DNA from: an uncultured Eubacteriales bacterium
Lineage (GTDB): Bacteria; Bacillota; Clostridia; Oscillospirales; Acutalibacteraceae
DNA: 64,000 bases
Direction: 5' to 3'
NCBI GenBank assembly: GCA_934647945.1
Contig: CAKUFK010000003.1
Coordinates: 62,001 to 126,000 of the forward strand
Part shown: in pieces, positions 23,999 to 32,889 of the stretch
How positions within the stretch are numbered: position 1 is the stretch's first letter
Layout: every line of letters starts with the position of its first letter
Position numbers and translations under genes: made by a program
The notes under the pieces: model-generated
The model's database searches: none
What the model was told of the DNA's origin: nothing
Seen by the model: only the letters and a program-made list of their open reading frames with translations

Positions 23999-25321
23999 AT
24001 GAAACATCCATTTCGCGCGCCGGCCCCGGCCGGTATGCGCCCTTTTCTGCTTTTATGGTCCACCCAGTCCCTGTCGGCTCTGGGCAGTTCTATGACCAGC
24101 TTTGCGCTCATTGTCTGGTCCTATCAGCAGCAGGGTTCCGCCCTGACCACGTCTTTGCTGTCGGTATGTTCCTACGCACCCTATGTGGCGATGAGCCTGT
24201 TTGCCGGCGCCCTTTGCGACCGGCTTGACAAAAAACGGACTATGCTGGTGTGCGACACCCTGGCCGCCGTCACGACCCTGTGCGTATACGGCCTTCTCCG
24301 TGCGGGACGGCTGGCCGTATGGCACCTCTATTTGCTGAGCGCCCTGAATGGGCTGATGAATACCGTTCAGCAGCCCGCTTCCGACGTCACCGTCACGCTC
24401 CTCGCCCCCCGGGACAAGCTCCAGCGGGTCAGCGGGCTCCAGTCCTTCTCGAACGCGCTGGTGACGGTCCTGACCCCGGCCACAGCCTCGGCGGTGCTGG
24501 CGTTCGGCGGGCTGGACGTGGTGATCCTCATCGATCTCGCCACCTTTGCGTCCGCCTTTTTCAGCCTGGCGCTGTTCATCCATGTCCCGTCCGTGCCGCG
24601 GGGTGAGCCGGAGGAAAAGGGCCGGATGTGGCGGGATTGTCTCGGCGGGATGCGATACCTGCGGCAAAACCGGGGCATACTGGATTTGATCCTGTTTCTC
24701 GCGGCGATCAACCTGACCGCGTCCCTGTATAACGCGGCGCTGCCCGCAATGCTGCTTTCACGGCAGGGCGGCGGGCAGGCCGCCTTGGGCCTGGTCAACA
24801 CCTGCACCGGCCTCGCTACGGTAGCGGGCAGCGTGCTCGTTACCCTCGCGCCCGCGCCGAAGAGCCGGGTGAAGGTGATCTGCAACACGCTACTGCTTTC
24901 CATGGGAATTGAAAACGTGCTGTTGGCCGTCGGCCGTACCCTGCCGGTGTGGTGCGTCGGCGGGGTGCTCGGATGGCTCCTCATCCCGGTGATGAACACC
25001 AATCTGAACGCGCTGCTGCGCTCGCACATCCCGCTGGAGATGCAGGGGCGGGTCTTTGCGGCTCGGAACACCCTGCAGTTTTTCACCATCCCGGTGGGAT
25101 ATTTTTTGGGAGGCCTGCTGGTCGACCGTGTGTTCGAGCCCCTGATGGCCGTCCAGTTCCCCGGCAGCCCGTTGCTCTTCCTGTTCGGCGAGGGCAAGGG
25201 CTCGGGCGCCGCGATGCTGTTTTTGCTGCTGGCGGTCACAGGGGAGGCGACCTGTCTCATTTTCCGGCGGGACCGGCATATCTGGGCGCTGGAAAAGAAA
25301 AAGCCCTCAGACCCTTCGTGA
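23999..25321 (+). CDS. MFS drug-efflux-type transporter
   Basis: 440 residues with about 12 membrane helices. SLSALGSSMTSFALIVWSY (helix 1) and the loop motif GALCDRLDKKRTMLVCDT (the MFS signature G-x-x-x-D-R-x-x-K/R-R) place it in the macrolide-efflux (Mef)-like branch. The C-terminal half contains NTNLNALLRSHIPLEMQGRVFAARN, typical of that branch. The likely role is proton-driven export of a hydrophobic drug. The leader with a short peptide suggests induction by a ribosome-targeting compound; this is inference. AAGGAG lies 10 nt before the ATG. Confidence 0.88.
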   Translation: MKHPFRAPAPAGMRPFLLLWSTQSLSALGSSMTSFALIVWSYQQQGSALTTSLLSVCSYAPYVAMSLFAGALCDRLDKKRTMLVCDTLAAVTTLCVYGLLRAGRLAVWHLYLLSALNGLMNTVQQPASDVTVTLLAPRDKLQRVSGLQSFSNALVTVLTPATASAVLAFGGLDVVILIDLATFASAFFSLALFIHVPSVPRGEPEEKGRMWRDCLGGMRYLRQNRGILDLILFLAAINLTASLYNAALPAMLLSRQGGGQAALGLVNTCTGLATVAGSVLVTLAPAPKSRVKVICNTLLLSMGIENVLLAVGRTLPVWCVGGVLGWLLIPVMNTNLNALLRSHIPLEMQGRVFAARNTLQFFTIPVGYFLGGLLVDRVFEPLMAVQFPGSPLLFLFGEGKGSGAAMLFLLLAVTGEATCLIFRRDRHIWALEKKKPSDPS

Positions 25322-25350
25322 AGCCGGGCATGCCCGCACGGATCATATGA

Positions 25351-25388
25351 AACAAACAGCCCGCGAGTTTTACTCGCGGGCTGTTTGG
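25351..25388. terminator. Bidirectional terminator between the MFS and galU genes
   Basis: A 15-bp stem (AAACAGCCCGCGAGT / ACTCGCGGGCTGTTT) with a TTT loop. The A and T ends let it serve both convergent genes. Confidence 0.88.
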
Positions 25389-25398
25389 CGATTTCCAG

Positions 25399-26274
25399 TC
25401 ACAATGTTTTGGCCAGTTCCTTGAGATAGGCCCGGAATCCGTCGCCCACCTCGGGATGATCCAGCGCCACCTCGCAGATGGCCTGCAGGATCCCCAGCTT
25501 GTTGCCCATGTCGTACCGTTTGCCGGTGAAATCGACCCCCGTCATCCCATCCCTCCGGGCCAGGGTCATCATGGCGTCTGTCAACTGGATTTCCCCGCCC
25601 GCTCCGGGCTGGGTCCGGTCGAGGATGTCGAAAATCTCCGGCGGGAGCACGCACCGGCCGAGAATGGAAAACAGGGAGAGGATCTTGTCGGGAGAAGGCT
25701 TTTCCACCATGTCGGTGACGCGGTAGAGGTTGTCCCGCAGGGGATCGACTTTCAGGGAGCTGTACCGGACAATCTGTTCGGGGGTGACCTCCTTGATGCC
25801 GACGACACCGAGGCCATACTCTTCATATGCCCGGCAGAGCTGGCCGCAGGCGGGGTCCTCGCCGATGATGACGTCGTCGCCGTACAGTACGGCGAAAGGC
25901 TCATCCCCTACAAAAGCCCTGGCCCGGCCGACCGCGTGACCCAGTCCCCTCGTCTCCTTTTGGCGGATGAAGTAGAGGTTGGCCAAAGACGAAATTTCCT
26001 GTACCTGCCGCAGCATATCGGTTTTACCGCTCTGTGCCAGCCTTTCCTCCAGTTCGATGCTGTGATCGAAATGATCTTCAAGGATTTCCTTGCCGCGGTT
26101 GGTGATAATGAGGATATCCGTGATACCCGACCGGACCGCCTCCTCCACGATATACTGGATGGCGGGCTTGTCCACGATCGGGAGCATTTCCTTGGGCATG
26201 GATTTGGTGATGGGCAGCACGCGGGTGCCGAGCCCGGCTGCCGGGATGACAGCCTTTCGGACTTTCTGGTACAT
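25399..26274 (-). CDS. galU: UTP--glucose-1-phosphate uridylyltransferase
   Basis: 291 residues. The nucleotidyltransferase signature AVIPAAGLGTRVLPITKSMPK is at the N-terminus, followed by KPAIQYIVEEAV, AVLYGDDVI and VEKPSP, all typical of GalU. It makes UDP-glucose for cell-wall polymers, glycolipids and galactose use. ATG 26274 has GAGGAG about 9 nt upstream; the frame is open further upstream, but that part lies inside the preceding gene and has no family similarity. It probably follows the two zinc-ribbon genes in one leftward unit. Confidence 0.95.
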   Translation of the reverse strand: MYQKVRKAVIPAAGLGTRVLPITKSMPKEMLPIVDKPAIQYIVEEAVRSGITDILIITNRGKEILEDHFDHSIELEERLAQSGKTDMLRQVQEISSLANLYFIRQKETRGLGHAVGRARAFVGDEPFAVLYGDDVIIGEDPACGQLCRAYEEYGLGVVGIKEVTPEQIVRYSSLKVDPLRDNLYRVTDMVEKPSPDKILSLFSILGRCVLPPEIFDILDRTQPGAGGEIQLTDAMMTLARRDGMTGVDFTGKRYDMGNKLGILQAICEVALDHPEVGDGFRAYLKELAKTL

Positions 26275-26330
26275 GGGGATTCTCCTCTCGATGATAGACT
26301 GTAGTTTGATAGACAATATAGGCTTTTCGA

Positions 26331-27266
26331 TCACATCAGGGGATAGAAGGCCAGTAGGCAGAAGGCCGTGCTGGCGGCAGCGGCCAGCACTAAAATGTAT
26401 ACGAGAACAGCAGTACGGCTGACGCCGCCCTTTTTGACCAGCGCGTGATGATAGGCGGGAGCGTCGGGACAGGCCGCCTGGATGCCGGCCATACAGGCCA
26501 TGGTGTGCCGCCGGTAGAGATGGTTGGACCGGCTGGCCATGACCAGCCGGAAAAAGAAATGGAGCGTCGTCGCAATATTGAAAACCAGCGCGAGCGGAGG
26601 GGATATATCCGGCCAATAGGTCTGGATGGCGGACGGATCGAAAAAAACCTGCCGGGCCGCCGTACCCGCCATGTAAAGGCCGGGGAGGGCAAAGAGAAGC
26701 GATAAAAGGAAAACCAGGACGAAGGCTTTGTACATTTTGCGGTAGAGGAACCATCCGGCCGGGAACAGGGCGGCGGCCCAATTCCAGGATATTTTGCTCT
26801 TCTGCACCCGCATGAAATGGAAACGGGACAGATAAAACCCCGAATTCGGCCCCAGAAACGTCGCAACATCCATAGCGGGATATCCGTCGATCAGGCTGTC
26901 GGGAGCGATGCCCACATAAGGGCTGAATTGGGCGTAAAAGACGCTCGCGTCGATGGGGGGCTGCCGTTCGGCCGGATCGGGAGGAAGGGGCTGATCGATG
27001 TGATATCCGCAGCAGGCGCAGACGTCCGCGCCTGGCGGGTTGGCCGTGCCGCAATTGCCGCAGATGCGCGCGTCCTCATCCCCGCGGGAGACCGGAGGCG
27101 TCCACTGGCGGGGGGTGCCGTGGTCGTCCGCGTATACACAGCGGCCGTTTCGCTTGTAGCAGGCGCGGTGATGCGGCGCCCCGCAGAGCGGGCACACCAC
27201 CACGTCGTCTTCCGGGCTAAATGCCTGCCCGCAGACAGGGCAGACGGTATTTGTATAATCCGGCAT
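26331..27266 (-). CDS. Zinc-finger membrane protein (RING-like plus DUF2628-like), paralogue 2
   Basis: 311 residues. The N-terminal cytoplasmic part has CPVCGQAF, CPLCGAPHHRACY and RCVYADDHG, a Cys/His pattern like prokaryotic RING fingers. A zinc ribbon (CGNCGTANPPGADVCACCG) follows. Residues about 145-311 contain SKISWNWAAALFPAGWFLYRKMYKAF, the hallmark of DUF2628-like membrane domains, and three to four helices. It shares this order with the gene upstream. It is likely a membrane-bound sensor or chaperone-like factor; the function is not known. Confidence 0.82.
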   Translation of the reverse strand: MPDYTNTVCPVCGQAFSPEDDVVVCPLCGAPHHRACYKRNGRCVYADDHGTPRQWTPPVSRGDEDARICGNCGTANPPGADVCACCGYHIDQPLPPDPAERQPPIDASVFYAQFSPYVGIAPDSLIDGYPAMDVATFLGPNSGFYLSRFHFMRVQKSKISWNWAAALFPAGWFLYRKMYKAFVLVFLLSLLFALPGLYMAGTAARQVFFDPSAIQTYWPDISPPLALVFNIATTLHFFFRLVMASRSNHLYRRHTMACMAGIQAACPDAPAYHHALVKKGGVSRTAVLVYILVLAAAASTAFCLLAFYPLM

Positions 27267-27311
27267 ACCCGTTACCGCCCCTTTCTCCGGCCGCAGTTGG
27301 CATGGAAAGTG

Positions 27312-28328
27312 CTACATCGCAAAAAACAGCAGGAGGTATTGTGACAGGAAAATGCACATATACGCGGCGGTGCCCAGGCCGAAGGAGACGCCCCCTGAAG
27401 TAAAGACGTTCTGGTGATAGCGGGCATCGGGGTCAGTCTGCCACTTTTTGGATTTCCGGATCACGTTCCGCATGTAAAAATAATTGCCGAACAGGCCGAA
27501 GAAAATCCGCAGGAGCAGTTCTCCGAGCCCGGCGACGACCAGGGCGATCAGAAGAAGGCGGGTGCCGGGAGACCGCATTAGGGTATCGATCGCGGACAGC
27601 ATATCGGCATAGAGGTTGCCGCCGTCCGCAAGCAGGGGAGAAATATACTGCAGAGAGATAAAAGAAGAGAGAAGCTGGCGGGCGATCCAGAACAGCAGGG
27701 TCAGCCCCCCGGTCAGGAAGTTTTTGCGGTAGACCAGCCAGCAGGGGGTGATCAGAAAGGCAAACCAGTTCCAGGAAACTTTGGAGCCGCTGCGGCTGAT
27801 CCGGTGAAAGCGCGGGACATAATAGGCGGTATTCACGCCGACGGTTTGGGCTACCTCACCGGCCGTGACCCCGTCCTCAATCTCTTCCTTGATGGGGATG
27901 CCGCCCATGGCGTCATACACAGGCGCCCGGAAAGGCGCGTATTCACCGTAAGAAGCGGGCGGTGCATAAGGGGGCGGGACCGGGGCACCGGCGGGGGGCG
28001 GAGCGGCGCTGGCCCAGTCGGAGGCAGGCAGTTCCTTCCCGCAGCGGGCGCAAAACTCGGCATATTGGGGGTTGTCCTTGCCGCAATGGGGACAGGTTTT
28101 CCCTTGTGCGTCCGTGGATGGAGGCGGGCCCTCGGCCGGCTGCGGCTGGGGTTCCGGCCGTTTCCATTGCTCAGGGGTGCCATGCGCCGCGGCATAGTGG
28201 CACTGCCCTTCTTTTTTCCAGCATTCCCTGTGATGGGGCGCACCGCACTGGGGGCAGGCGACGATGTCGTCTGTCTCCCGAAAGGGCTGCCCGCATACCG
28301 GACAGGATTGGCCTTCATAAAAGAACAT
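27312..28328 (-). CDS. Zinc-finger membrane protein (RING-like plus DUF2628-like), paralogue 1
   Basis: 338 residues. CPVCGQPF, CPQCGAPHHRECW and HYAAAHGTPEQW form the RING-like module. A Pro-rich linker leads to a zinc ribbon (CPHCGKDNPQYAEFCARCGKEL), then another Pro-rich linker and the membrane domain with KVSWNWFAFLITPCWLVYRKNF. Paralogous to the next gene, 45 bp downstream. The promoter lies at 28408-28436, and a strong hairpin occupies the untranslated leader. Confidence 0.82.
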   Translation of the reverse strand: MFFYEGQSCPVCGQPFRETDDIVACPQCGAPHHRECWKKEGQCHYAAAHGTPEQWKRPEPQPQPAEGPPPSTDAQGKTCPHCGKDNPQYAEFCARCGKELPASDWASAAPPPAGAPVPPPYAPPASYGEYAPFRAPVYDAMGGIPIKEEIEDGVTAGEVAQTVGVNTAYYVPRFHRISRSGSKVSWNWFAFLITPCWLVYRKNFLTGGLTLLFWIARQLLSSFISLQYISPLLADGGNLYADMLSAIDTLMRSPGTRLLLIALVVAGLGELLLRIFFGLFGNYFYMRNVIRKSKKWQTDPDARYHQNVFTSGGVSFGLGTAAYMCIFLSQYLLLFFAM

Positions 28329-28364
28329 ACGCTGTCCTCACGTCTTTCCGCATAGCGATTCGGG

Positions 28365-28392
28365 GGGCCGGCGGAAAGGATACCGCCGGCCC
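28365..28392 (-). promoter_or_regulatory. Leader hairpin of the zinc-finger membrane protein genes
   Basis: A perfect 10-bp stem (GGGCCGGCGG / CCGCCGGCCC, 8-nt loop) sits in the predicted 5' untranslated region, 37 bp before the ATG at 28328. No T tract follows on the minus strand, so a structural or stability role is more likely than termination. Confidence 0.5.
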
Positions 28393-28407
28393 ATTCTTAT
28401 ATTCGTT

Positions 28408-28436
28408 ATTTTACCTTCTTTTTCTCGTGCCTGCAA
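28408..28436 (-). promoter_or_regulatory. Promoter of the zinc-finger membrane protein genes
   Basis: On the minus strand TTGCAG is 17 bp from TAAAAT. Confidence 0.55.
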
Positions 28437-28495
28437 CCAAATCCCACATCGTTTATAAAAAGTTAACGAATCCGCCCCAGCTTTTTAACAGGCTG

Positions 28496-28524
28496 TTGAT
28501 ATTTTCCCGTTTTCTCAGTATAAT
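28496..28524 (+). promoter_or_regulatory. Promoter of the murD operon
   Basis: TTGATA (28496-28501) is 17 bp from a consensus TATAAT (28519-28524), 33 bp before the murD start. Confidence 0.8.
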
Positions 28525-28557
28525 ATACCGAGTATGGAAATGGCAGGAAGGCGGGAC

Positions 28558-29949
28558 ATGATGTTGACGCAGACGAAATGCGAGGCTTTTTTTGATTCGC
28601 TGAGGGGACGAAGAGTCGCGGTTTGCGGACTTGGCCGGACCCATATCCCGGTGGCACATCAGTTTTTGGAGCATGGCGTGCAGGTGCTGGCCTGTGACAA
28701 GCGGGACCGGGCATCCATCGGGGCGGCGGCCGACGGTCTGGAACAGGCCGGCGCCGTGTTGAAGCTCGGAGAGGGGTACCTCGATAACCTGGAGGCGGAC
28801 CTGATCCTGCGCTCCCCGGGAATGAAGCCCACGCTGCCGGCGTTTGAAGCGGCACGCGGGAGAGGGGTGCGGGTCACCACCGAGATCGAGCTGCTCCTCG
28901 AGCTCAGCCCCGCGCCGGTCTACGGCGTCACCGGCTCGGACGGCAAAACCACGACGACGAGCGTTGTCGCGGGGCTGCTGCAGGCGGCGGGATATACCGT
29001 CCACCTCGGGGGCAATATCGGCTGGCCGCTGCTGCCGGAGATCGAGAAGATCCGCCCGGAGGACGTAGTAGTGGTGGAACTGTCCAGCTTCATGCTCCAG
29101 CGGATGGAACGGAGCCCGCAGGTATCGGTGGTGACGAACGTTGCCCCCAACCATCTGGACTGGCATACCGATATGGCGGAGTACACCGACGCGAAACGGA
29201 ATATCGTGCGGTACCAGCAAGCCTCGGACCGGGCGGTCCTCAATGCGGACAACACTATCACACAGGGGTTTTCAGAGGGCCTGAGAAGCGATGTGTTTCG
29301 GTTTTCCCGCCTTCATGAAGTGGAGCGAGGGACCTATCTCGGCCAGGACGGGACCCTGTACGGCCGGGACGGCGGCGAGGCCGTCCCGATCCTGCCGGCG
29401 AAGGAGATCCGCCTGCCCGGCAGCCATATGGTCGAAAATTTCCTGGCTGCCTTCGCGGCGGTATGGGGAAAGGTGCCCCCCGCCGTCATGGGGGCGTTTG
29501 CCCGCGGTTTCGGCGGGGTGCCTCACCGCTGTGAACTGGTCCGGGAACTGGACGGGGTGAGATGGGTCAACGATTCCATCGGCACCAGCCCCACCCGCAC
29601 CATCGCGGGCCTGCGCGCCTTCGGCCATGGGGTCATCCTCATCGCGGGCGGCTATGACAAGCATATCCCCTATGACCCCCTCGGCCCGGTCGCAGCCGAA
29701 ACGGTGAGCGCTGCGATCCTGATGGGAGATACCGCTCCGGCGATCCAGGCGGCCATCCGCGCTTGCTCCGAGCTCCCGATTTATCGGGTCAAGGATATGG
29801 AGGAGGCGGTTCTCACCGCCCGCCGTCTGGCCGAACCCGGGGAGGTCGTTTTCCTCTCTCCGGCCAGCGCGAGTTTCGACATGTACAAGGACTTTGAGGA
29901 ACGGGGCGATCATTTCAAGCGCCTCGTGACGGCACTTATGGAAGGCTGA
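28558..29949 (+). CDS. murD: UDP-N-acetylmuramoyl-L-alanine--D-glutamate ligase
   Basis: 463 residues. The N-terminal Rossmann-like domain (VAVCGLGRTHIPVAHQF) binds the UDP part. The ATP loop is GVTGSDGKTTTTSV, the central Mur ligase domain has VVELSSFML and VAPNHLDWH, and the C-terminal domain has WVNDSIGTSPTRTIAGL and ILIAGGYDKHIPY. It adds D-Glu to UDP-MurNAc-Ala in the cytoplasm. ATG 28558 is chosen because AGGAAGG lies 6 nt upstream. It stands outside a dcw cluster, heading a rightward run with two peptidases. Confidence 0.95.
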   Translation: MMLTQTKCEAFFDSLRGRRVAVCGLGRTHIPVAHQFLEHGVQVLACDKRDRASIGAAADGLEQAGAVLKLGEGYLDNLEADLILRSPGMKPTLPAFEAARGRGVRVTTEIELLLELSPAPVYGVTGSDGKTTTTSVVAGLLQAAGYTVHLGGNIGWPLLPEIEKIRPEDVVVVELSSFMLQRMERSPQVSVVTNVAPNHLDWHTDMAEYTDAKRNIVRYQQASDRAVLNADNTITQGFSEGLRSDVFRFSRLHEVERGTYLGQDGTLYGRDGGEAVPILPAKEIRLPGSHMVENFLAAFAAVWGKVPPAVMGAFARGFGGVPHRCELVRELDGVRWVNDSIGTSPTRTIAGLRAFGHGVILIAGGYDKHIPYDPLGPVAAETVSAAILMGDTAPAIQAAIRACSELPIYRVKDMEEAVLTARRLAEPGEVVFLSPASASFDMYKDFEERGDHFKRLVTALMEG

Positions 29950-29988
29950 ACGGTCTTCTCCGATCAATCCGGACGGATAGGGAAAGGG

Positions 29989-31035
29989 ATGGACAGGGAT
30001 ATGGAACTGCGGACTTGCCTCGAGCGGCTGTGCGGGGCTCCCGGCGCCGCCGGCCTCACTGGGGCCGCGGAGACGGCGGCCGCCATGCTGAAGGAGTATA
30101 TAGAGGATGTGCGGGTAGACGCGCTCGGCAGTGTCATGGGCATCCGGCGATGCGGCCTGGACGGCGCACCCTTGCTGCTGCTGGAGGCGCATATCGATGA
30201 GATCGGCTTCGTCGTCACCCGTGTGGATGACGACGGGTTCGTGTATACCGAGGCGTGCGGCGGGGTGGACCGCCGCGCCGTCACGGGTGCCCGGGTGACG
30301 CTGTGGGGGGAGAAGCCCGTCGGAGGCCTCTTTGTCTCCACTCCGCCGCACCTGGCGGGGCAGGACGCAGACAAGCTGCCTGAAATCGCTTCTCTTGGCA
30401 TCGACACCGGGCTGGACGCCCGGCATGCCCGCCGGCTGCTCCCCCCCGGCACCCGCGCTACCTTCGCGGCGGAATTCACCGATCTCGCAGGGGGACGGGT
30501 GTGCTCCAAGGCGCTCGACGACCGGGCGGGCGTGGCTGCGGTACTGTGGTGCCTGGAGCTGCTCAGGGACGGCCCGCTTGCCTGCGACCTGGCGGTGGCC
30601 TTCTGCGTGCAGGAGGAGCTCGGAACCAGAGGGGCGGGAACGGCGGCGTTCGGCCTCGCCCCCGATGCGGCGCTGGCTGTGGATGTCAGTTTCGCCCGTA
30701 CTCCCGACGCCGACCCGGACAAGTGCGGCGTCATGGGCAAAGGGCCGATGATCGGCTGGTCTCCATGCCTCGACGCGGGGATCTCCCGCCGGCTGACAGC
30801 GCTGTCTGGAAAGCGGGGGATCCCGAGCCAGGCGGAGGTGATGGGCGGGGATACCGGCACCGACGCCGACGCCATCGCCTCGGTGCGCACGGGTGTCCCC
30901 GCCGGCCTGGTTTCGATCCCGCTGAAATATATGCATACGCCGACCGAGGTCGTCCAGCTCAGCGATGTGGAGGATGTCGGCCGCCTACTGGCGGCCTATG
31001 TGCAGGATATGGACGGGGAGGGGAGCCGGTTATGA
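29989..31035 (+). CDS. M42-family metallopeptidase (glutamyl aminopeptidase/endoglucanase type), copy 1
   Basis: 348 residues. Metal and catalytic residues are visible in LEAHIDEIGF, KALDDRAG, CVQEELGTRGAG (the Glu-Glu pair), AVDVSFA and KYMHTPTE. M42 enzymes form large tetrahedral aminopeptidase shells in the cytoplasm, digesting short peptides. A second ATG (30001) is an alternative start. It overlaps the next M42 gene by 4 nt, so the two are probably made together and may co-assemble. Confidence 0.9.
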   Translation: MDRDMELRTCLERLCGAPGAAGLTGAAETAAAMLKEYIEDVRVDALGSVMGIRRCGLDGAPLLLLEAHIDEIGFVVTRVDDDGFVYTEACGGVDRRAVTGARVTLWGEKPVGGLFVSTPPHLAGQDADKLPEIASLGIDTGLDARHARRLLPPGTRATFAAEFTDLAGGRVCSKALDDRAGVAAVLWCLELLRDGPLACDLAVAFCVQEELGTRGAGTAAFGLAPDAALAVDVSFARTPDADPDKCGVMGKGPMIGWSPCLDAGISRRLTALSGKRGIPSQAEVMGGDTGTDADAIASVRTGVPAGLVSIPLKYMHTPTEVVQLSDVEDVGRLLAAYVQDMDGEGSRL

Positions 31036-32066
31036 GTGTGAACGCGACGTTGAAAAAGCTCTGTTCCCTGCCGGGCGTATCCGGCCGGGAAGACGAGGTG
31101 CGTGCCCATATCCTGCGGGTTCTGGCCGCCTCCCCGGCGGAGATGGAGGTGTCGGTGGACAGGCTCGGCAGCGTCGTCGCCCGCCTCAAGGGCCGGCAGC
31201 AGGCGCCCCACAGGGTGCTGTTCGCTGCCCATATGGATGAAGTCGGCCTGATGGTGACCGGCATCACCGACGACGGGTATCTGCGTTTTACAACCGTCGG
31301 CGGCATCGACAGCCGGGTCCTGTTTGCGCGGCGGGTTCGGGTGAACGGCCATGCCGGGGTGATCGGAGGCAAGGCGACCCATCAATGCACCAAACAGGAA
31401 AAGGAGACGCCGCCCGACGCCGCCCGCCTGCTCATCGATCTGGGCTGTGATTCCCGGGAAGAGGCGGAGAAAATCGCCGCGCCGGGGGATGTGGCGGTGT
31501 TCGACAGCGGCTATGAAAAGCTGGGCGGCGGGCTGTTCAGCGCCAGGGCCCTGGACGACCGGGCGGGCTGCGCCCTGTTGCTGTCCCTGGCCGAGGAGAC
31601 GCCCGCGTACGACATCACGCTGGCCTTCACCGTCCAGGAGGAGGTGGGCCTGCGGGGGGCCGGAGCGGTAGCCTTTGCCGTCCAGCCGGAACTCGCCGTG
31701 GTGGTCGACGCCACCACGGCGGCGGATACCGCGGGTGTCCCTGCCGAACGGCAGGTCTGTCGGCAGGGGAAGGGGGCGGTGCTGTCCTTCATGGACAAGC
31801 GGACGCTGTATGACCGTCCTCTGTACGAGTATATCACCGCCTTGGCGGAAAAGGAAAATCTGCCGGTGCAGCCCAAAACCGTGGTGGCGGGCGGCAACGA
31901 CGCGGGCGCTATACAACTGACGGGGGCGGGCTGCCGCGTCGCGGCCATATCCCTGCCTTGCCGGTATATCCATTCTCCCGCCTGCGCGCTGCGCAAGGAA
32001 GATCTGCGGGATACGCTGGCGCTGCTGCGGCTGCTGCGCGACCGGCTGCCCGCGGCCGGGGTGTGA
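31032..32066 (+). CDS. M42-family metallopeptidase, copy 2
   Basis: 344 residues, start ATG 31032 inside the previous stop (ATGA). Family motifs are AAHMDEVGLMV, ALDDRAGC, TVQEEVGLRGAG, VVDATTAAD and RYIHSPA. The usual acidic residue after HSP is Ala here. It also has the insert KATHQCTKQEKETPP, typical of the family around the metal-bridging Asp. Likely partner of copy 1. Confidence 0.9.
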   Translation: MSVNATLKKLCSLPGVSGREDEVRAHILRVLAASPAEMEVSVDRLGSVVARLKGRQQAPHRVLFAAHMDEVGLMVTGITDDGYLRFTTVGGIDSRVLFARRVRVNGHAGVIGGKATHQCTKQEKETPPDAARLLIDLGCDSREEAEKIAAPGDVAVFDSGYEKLGGGLFSARALDDRAGCALLLSLAEETPAYDITLAFTVQEEVGLRGAGAVAFAVQPELAVVVDATTAADTAGVPAERQVCRQGKGAVLSFMDKRTLYDRPLYEYITALAEKENLPVQPKTVVAGGNDAGAIQLTGAGCRVAAISLPCRYIHSPACALRKEDLRDTLALLRLLRDRLPAAGV

Positions 32067-32102
32067 GGTGCAAAAGCGCCTGCGATCGAGAGGACGGTGC
32101 CT

Positions 32103-32861
32103 ATGATACAGACAGCTACTCCGGAAAGCTTTGAAAACTATACCCCTCGGAGCGAGGCGGGGGTCCGCATCCTGTCTCTGGTGCAGGCTTATGGGGTGGA
32201 GCAGTCTTTTCTCCGCTTCTGGAGGGGGGAATACGGCTCGGCCATCTCACTCATGGACGGCCATGCCGTCATAGAACTCCAGCAGGAGGAACGGGACGAG
32301 CTGTTCATTTTTCTGACGATGCAGCCCGAGGTCCGGTCGGTGCGCACAGACGAGGAAAACGCCCGGCTGCTTGCGGCGTTATGGCCCCGGTCCCGGCTGG
32401 AAACCGGTGCCGTCCTGACTCTCCGGGACCGAATTGTCCCTACCGGCCCGGCCGACTTGACATCCTCCCCGCGGGAGATTTACCCGATACTCCAAACCGG
32501 CTTTGGGGAAACGCTTCCGGCCTTCGACGCCTGGTATGCCGACGTTTCCCACCGTATGCGGCACGGCGTCTGCCGTGCCGCAGTGGTTAGGGAAATGGGC
32601 AGGCCGGTCGCCTGCGCGATGACGGTGGCGCAGGCGCGGGACGGTGCCGTTCTCGGCGCGGTCGCGACCCTGCCGGACTATCGCTCCAGAGGATATGCCT
32701 CCGCCTGTGTCACCACATTGGCGGCTGTCCTCCAGGGGGAGGGGCGGCGGATCGATATCTGTCCAAAAAACGAAGGGGCGCGCCGTCTTTATGAACGGCT
32801 CGGCTTTTCGTTCTGCGGCAGCTGGGGGGAGCTGCGGCGGTATTCCTCCCCGTCCGCGTAA
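32103..32861 (+). CDS. GNAT-family acetyltransferase
   Basis: 252 residues. The C-terminal third holds the GNAT core: VATLPDYRSRGYASACVTTLAAVL (acetyl-CoA loop R-S-R-G-Y-A) and CPKNEGARRLYERLGFSF. The N-terminal 120 residues are a divergent partner half. Substrate unknown. I prefer ATG 32103, with GAGAGG 9 nt upstream, over GTG 32097. It follows the M42 genes in the same direction. Confidence 0.85.
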   Translation: MIQTATPESFENYTPRSEAGVRILSLVQAYGVEQSFLRFWRGEYGSAISLMDGHAVIELQQEERDELFIFLTMQPEVRSVRTDEENARLLAALWPRSRLETGAVLTLRDRIVPTGPADLTSSPREIYPILQTGFGETLPAFDAWYADVSHRMRHGVCRAAVVREMGRPVACAMTVAQARDGAVLGAVATLPDYRSRGYASACVTTLAAVLQGEGRRIDICPKNEGARRLYERLGFSFCGSWGELRRYSSPSA

Positions 32862-32889
32862 CCGGACGGCAGAAACATAGAAAGGCGGC

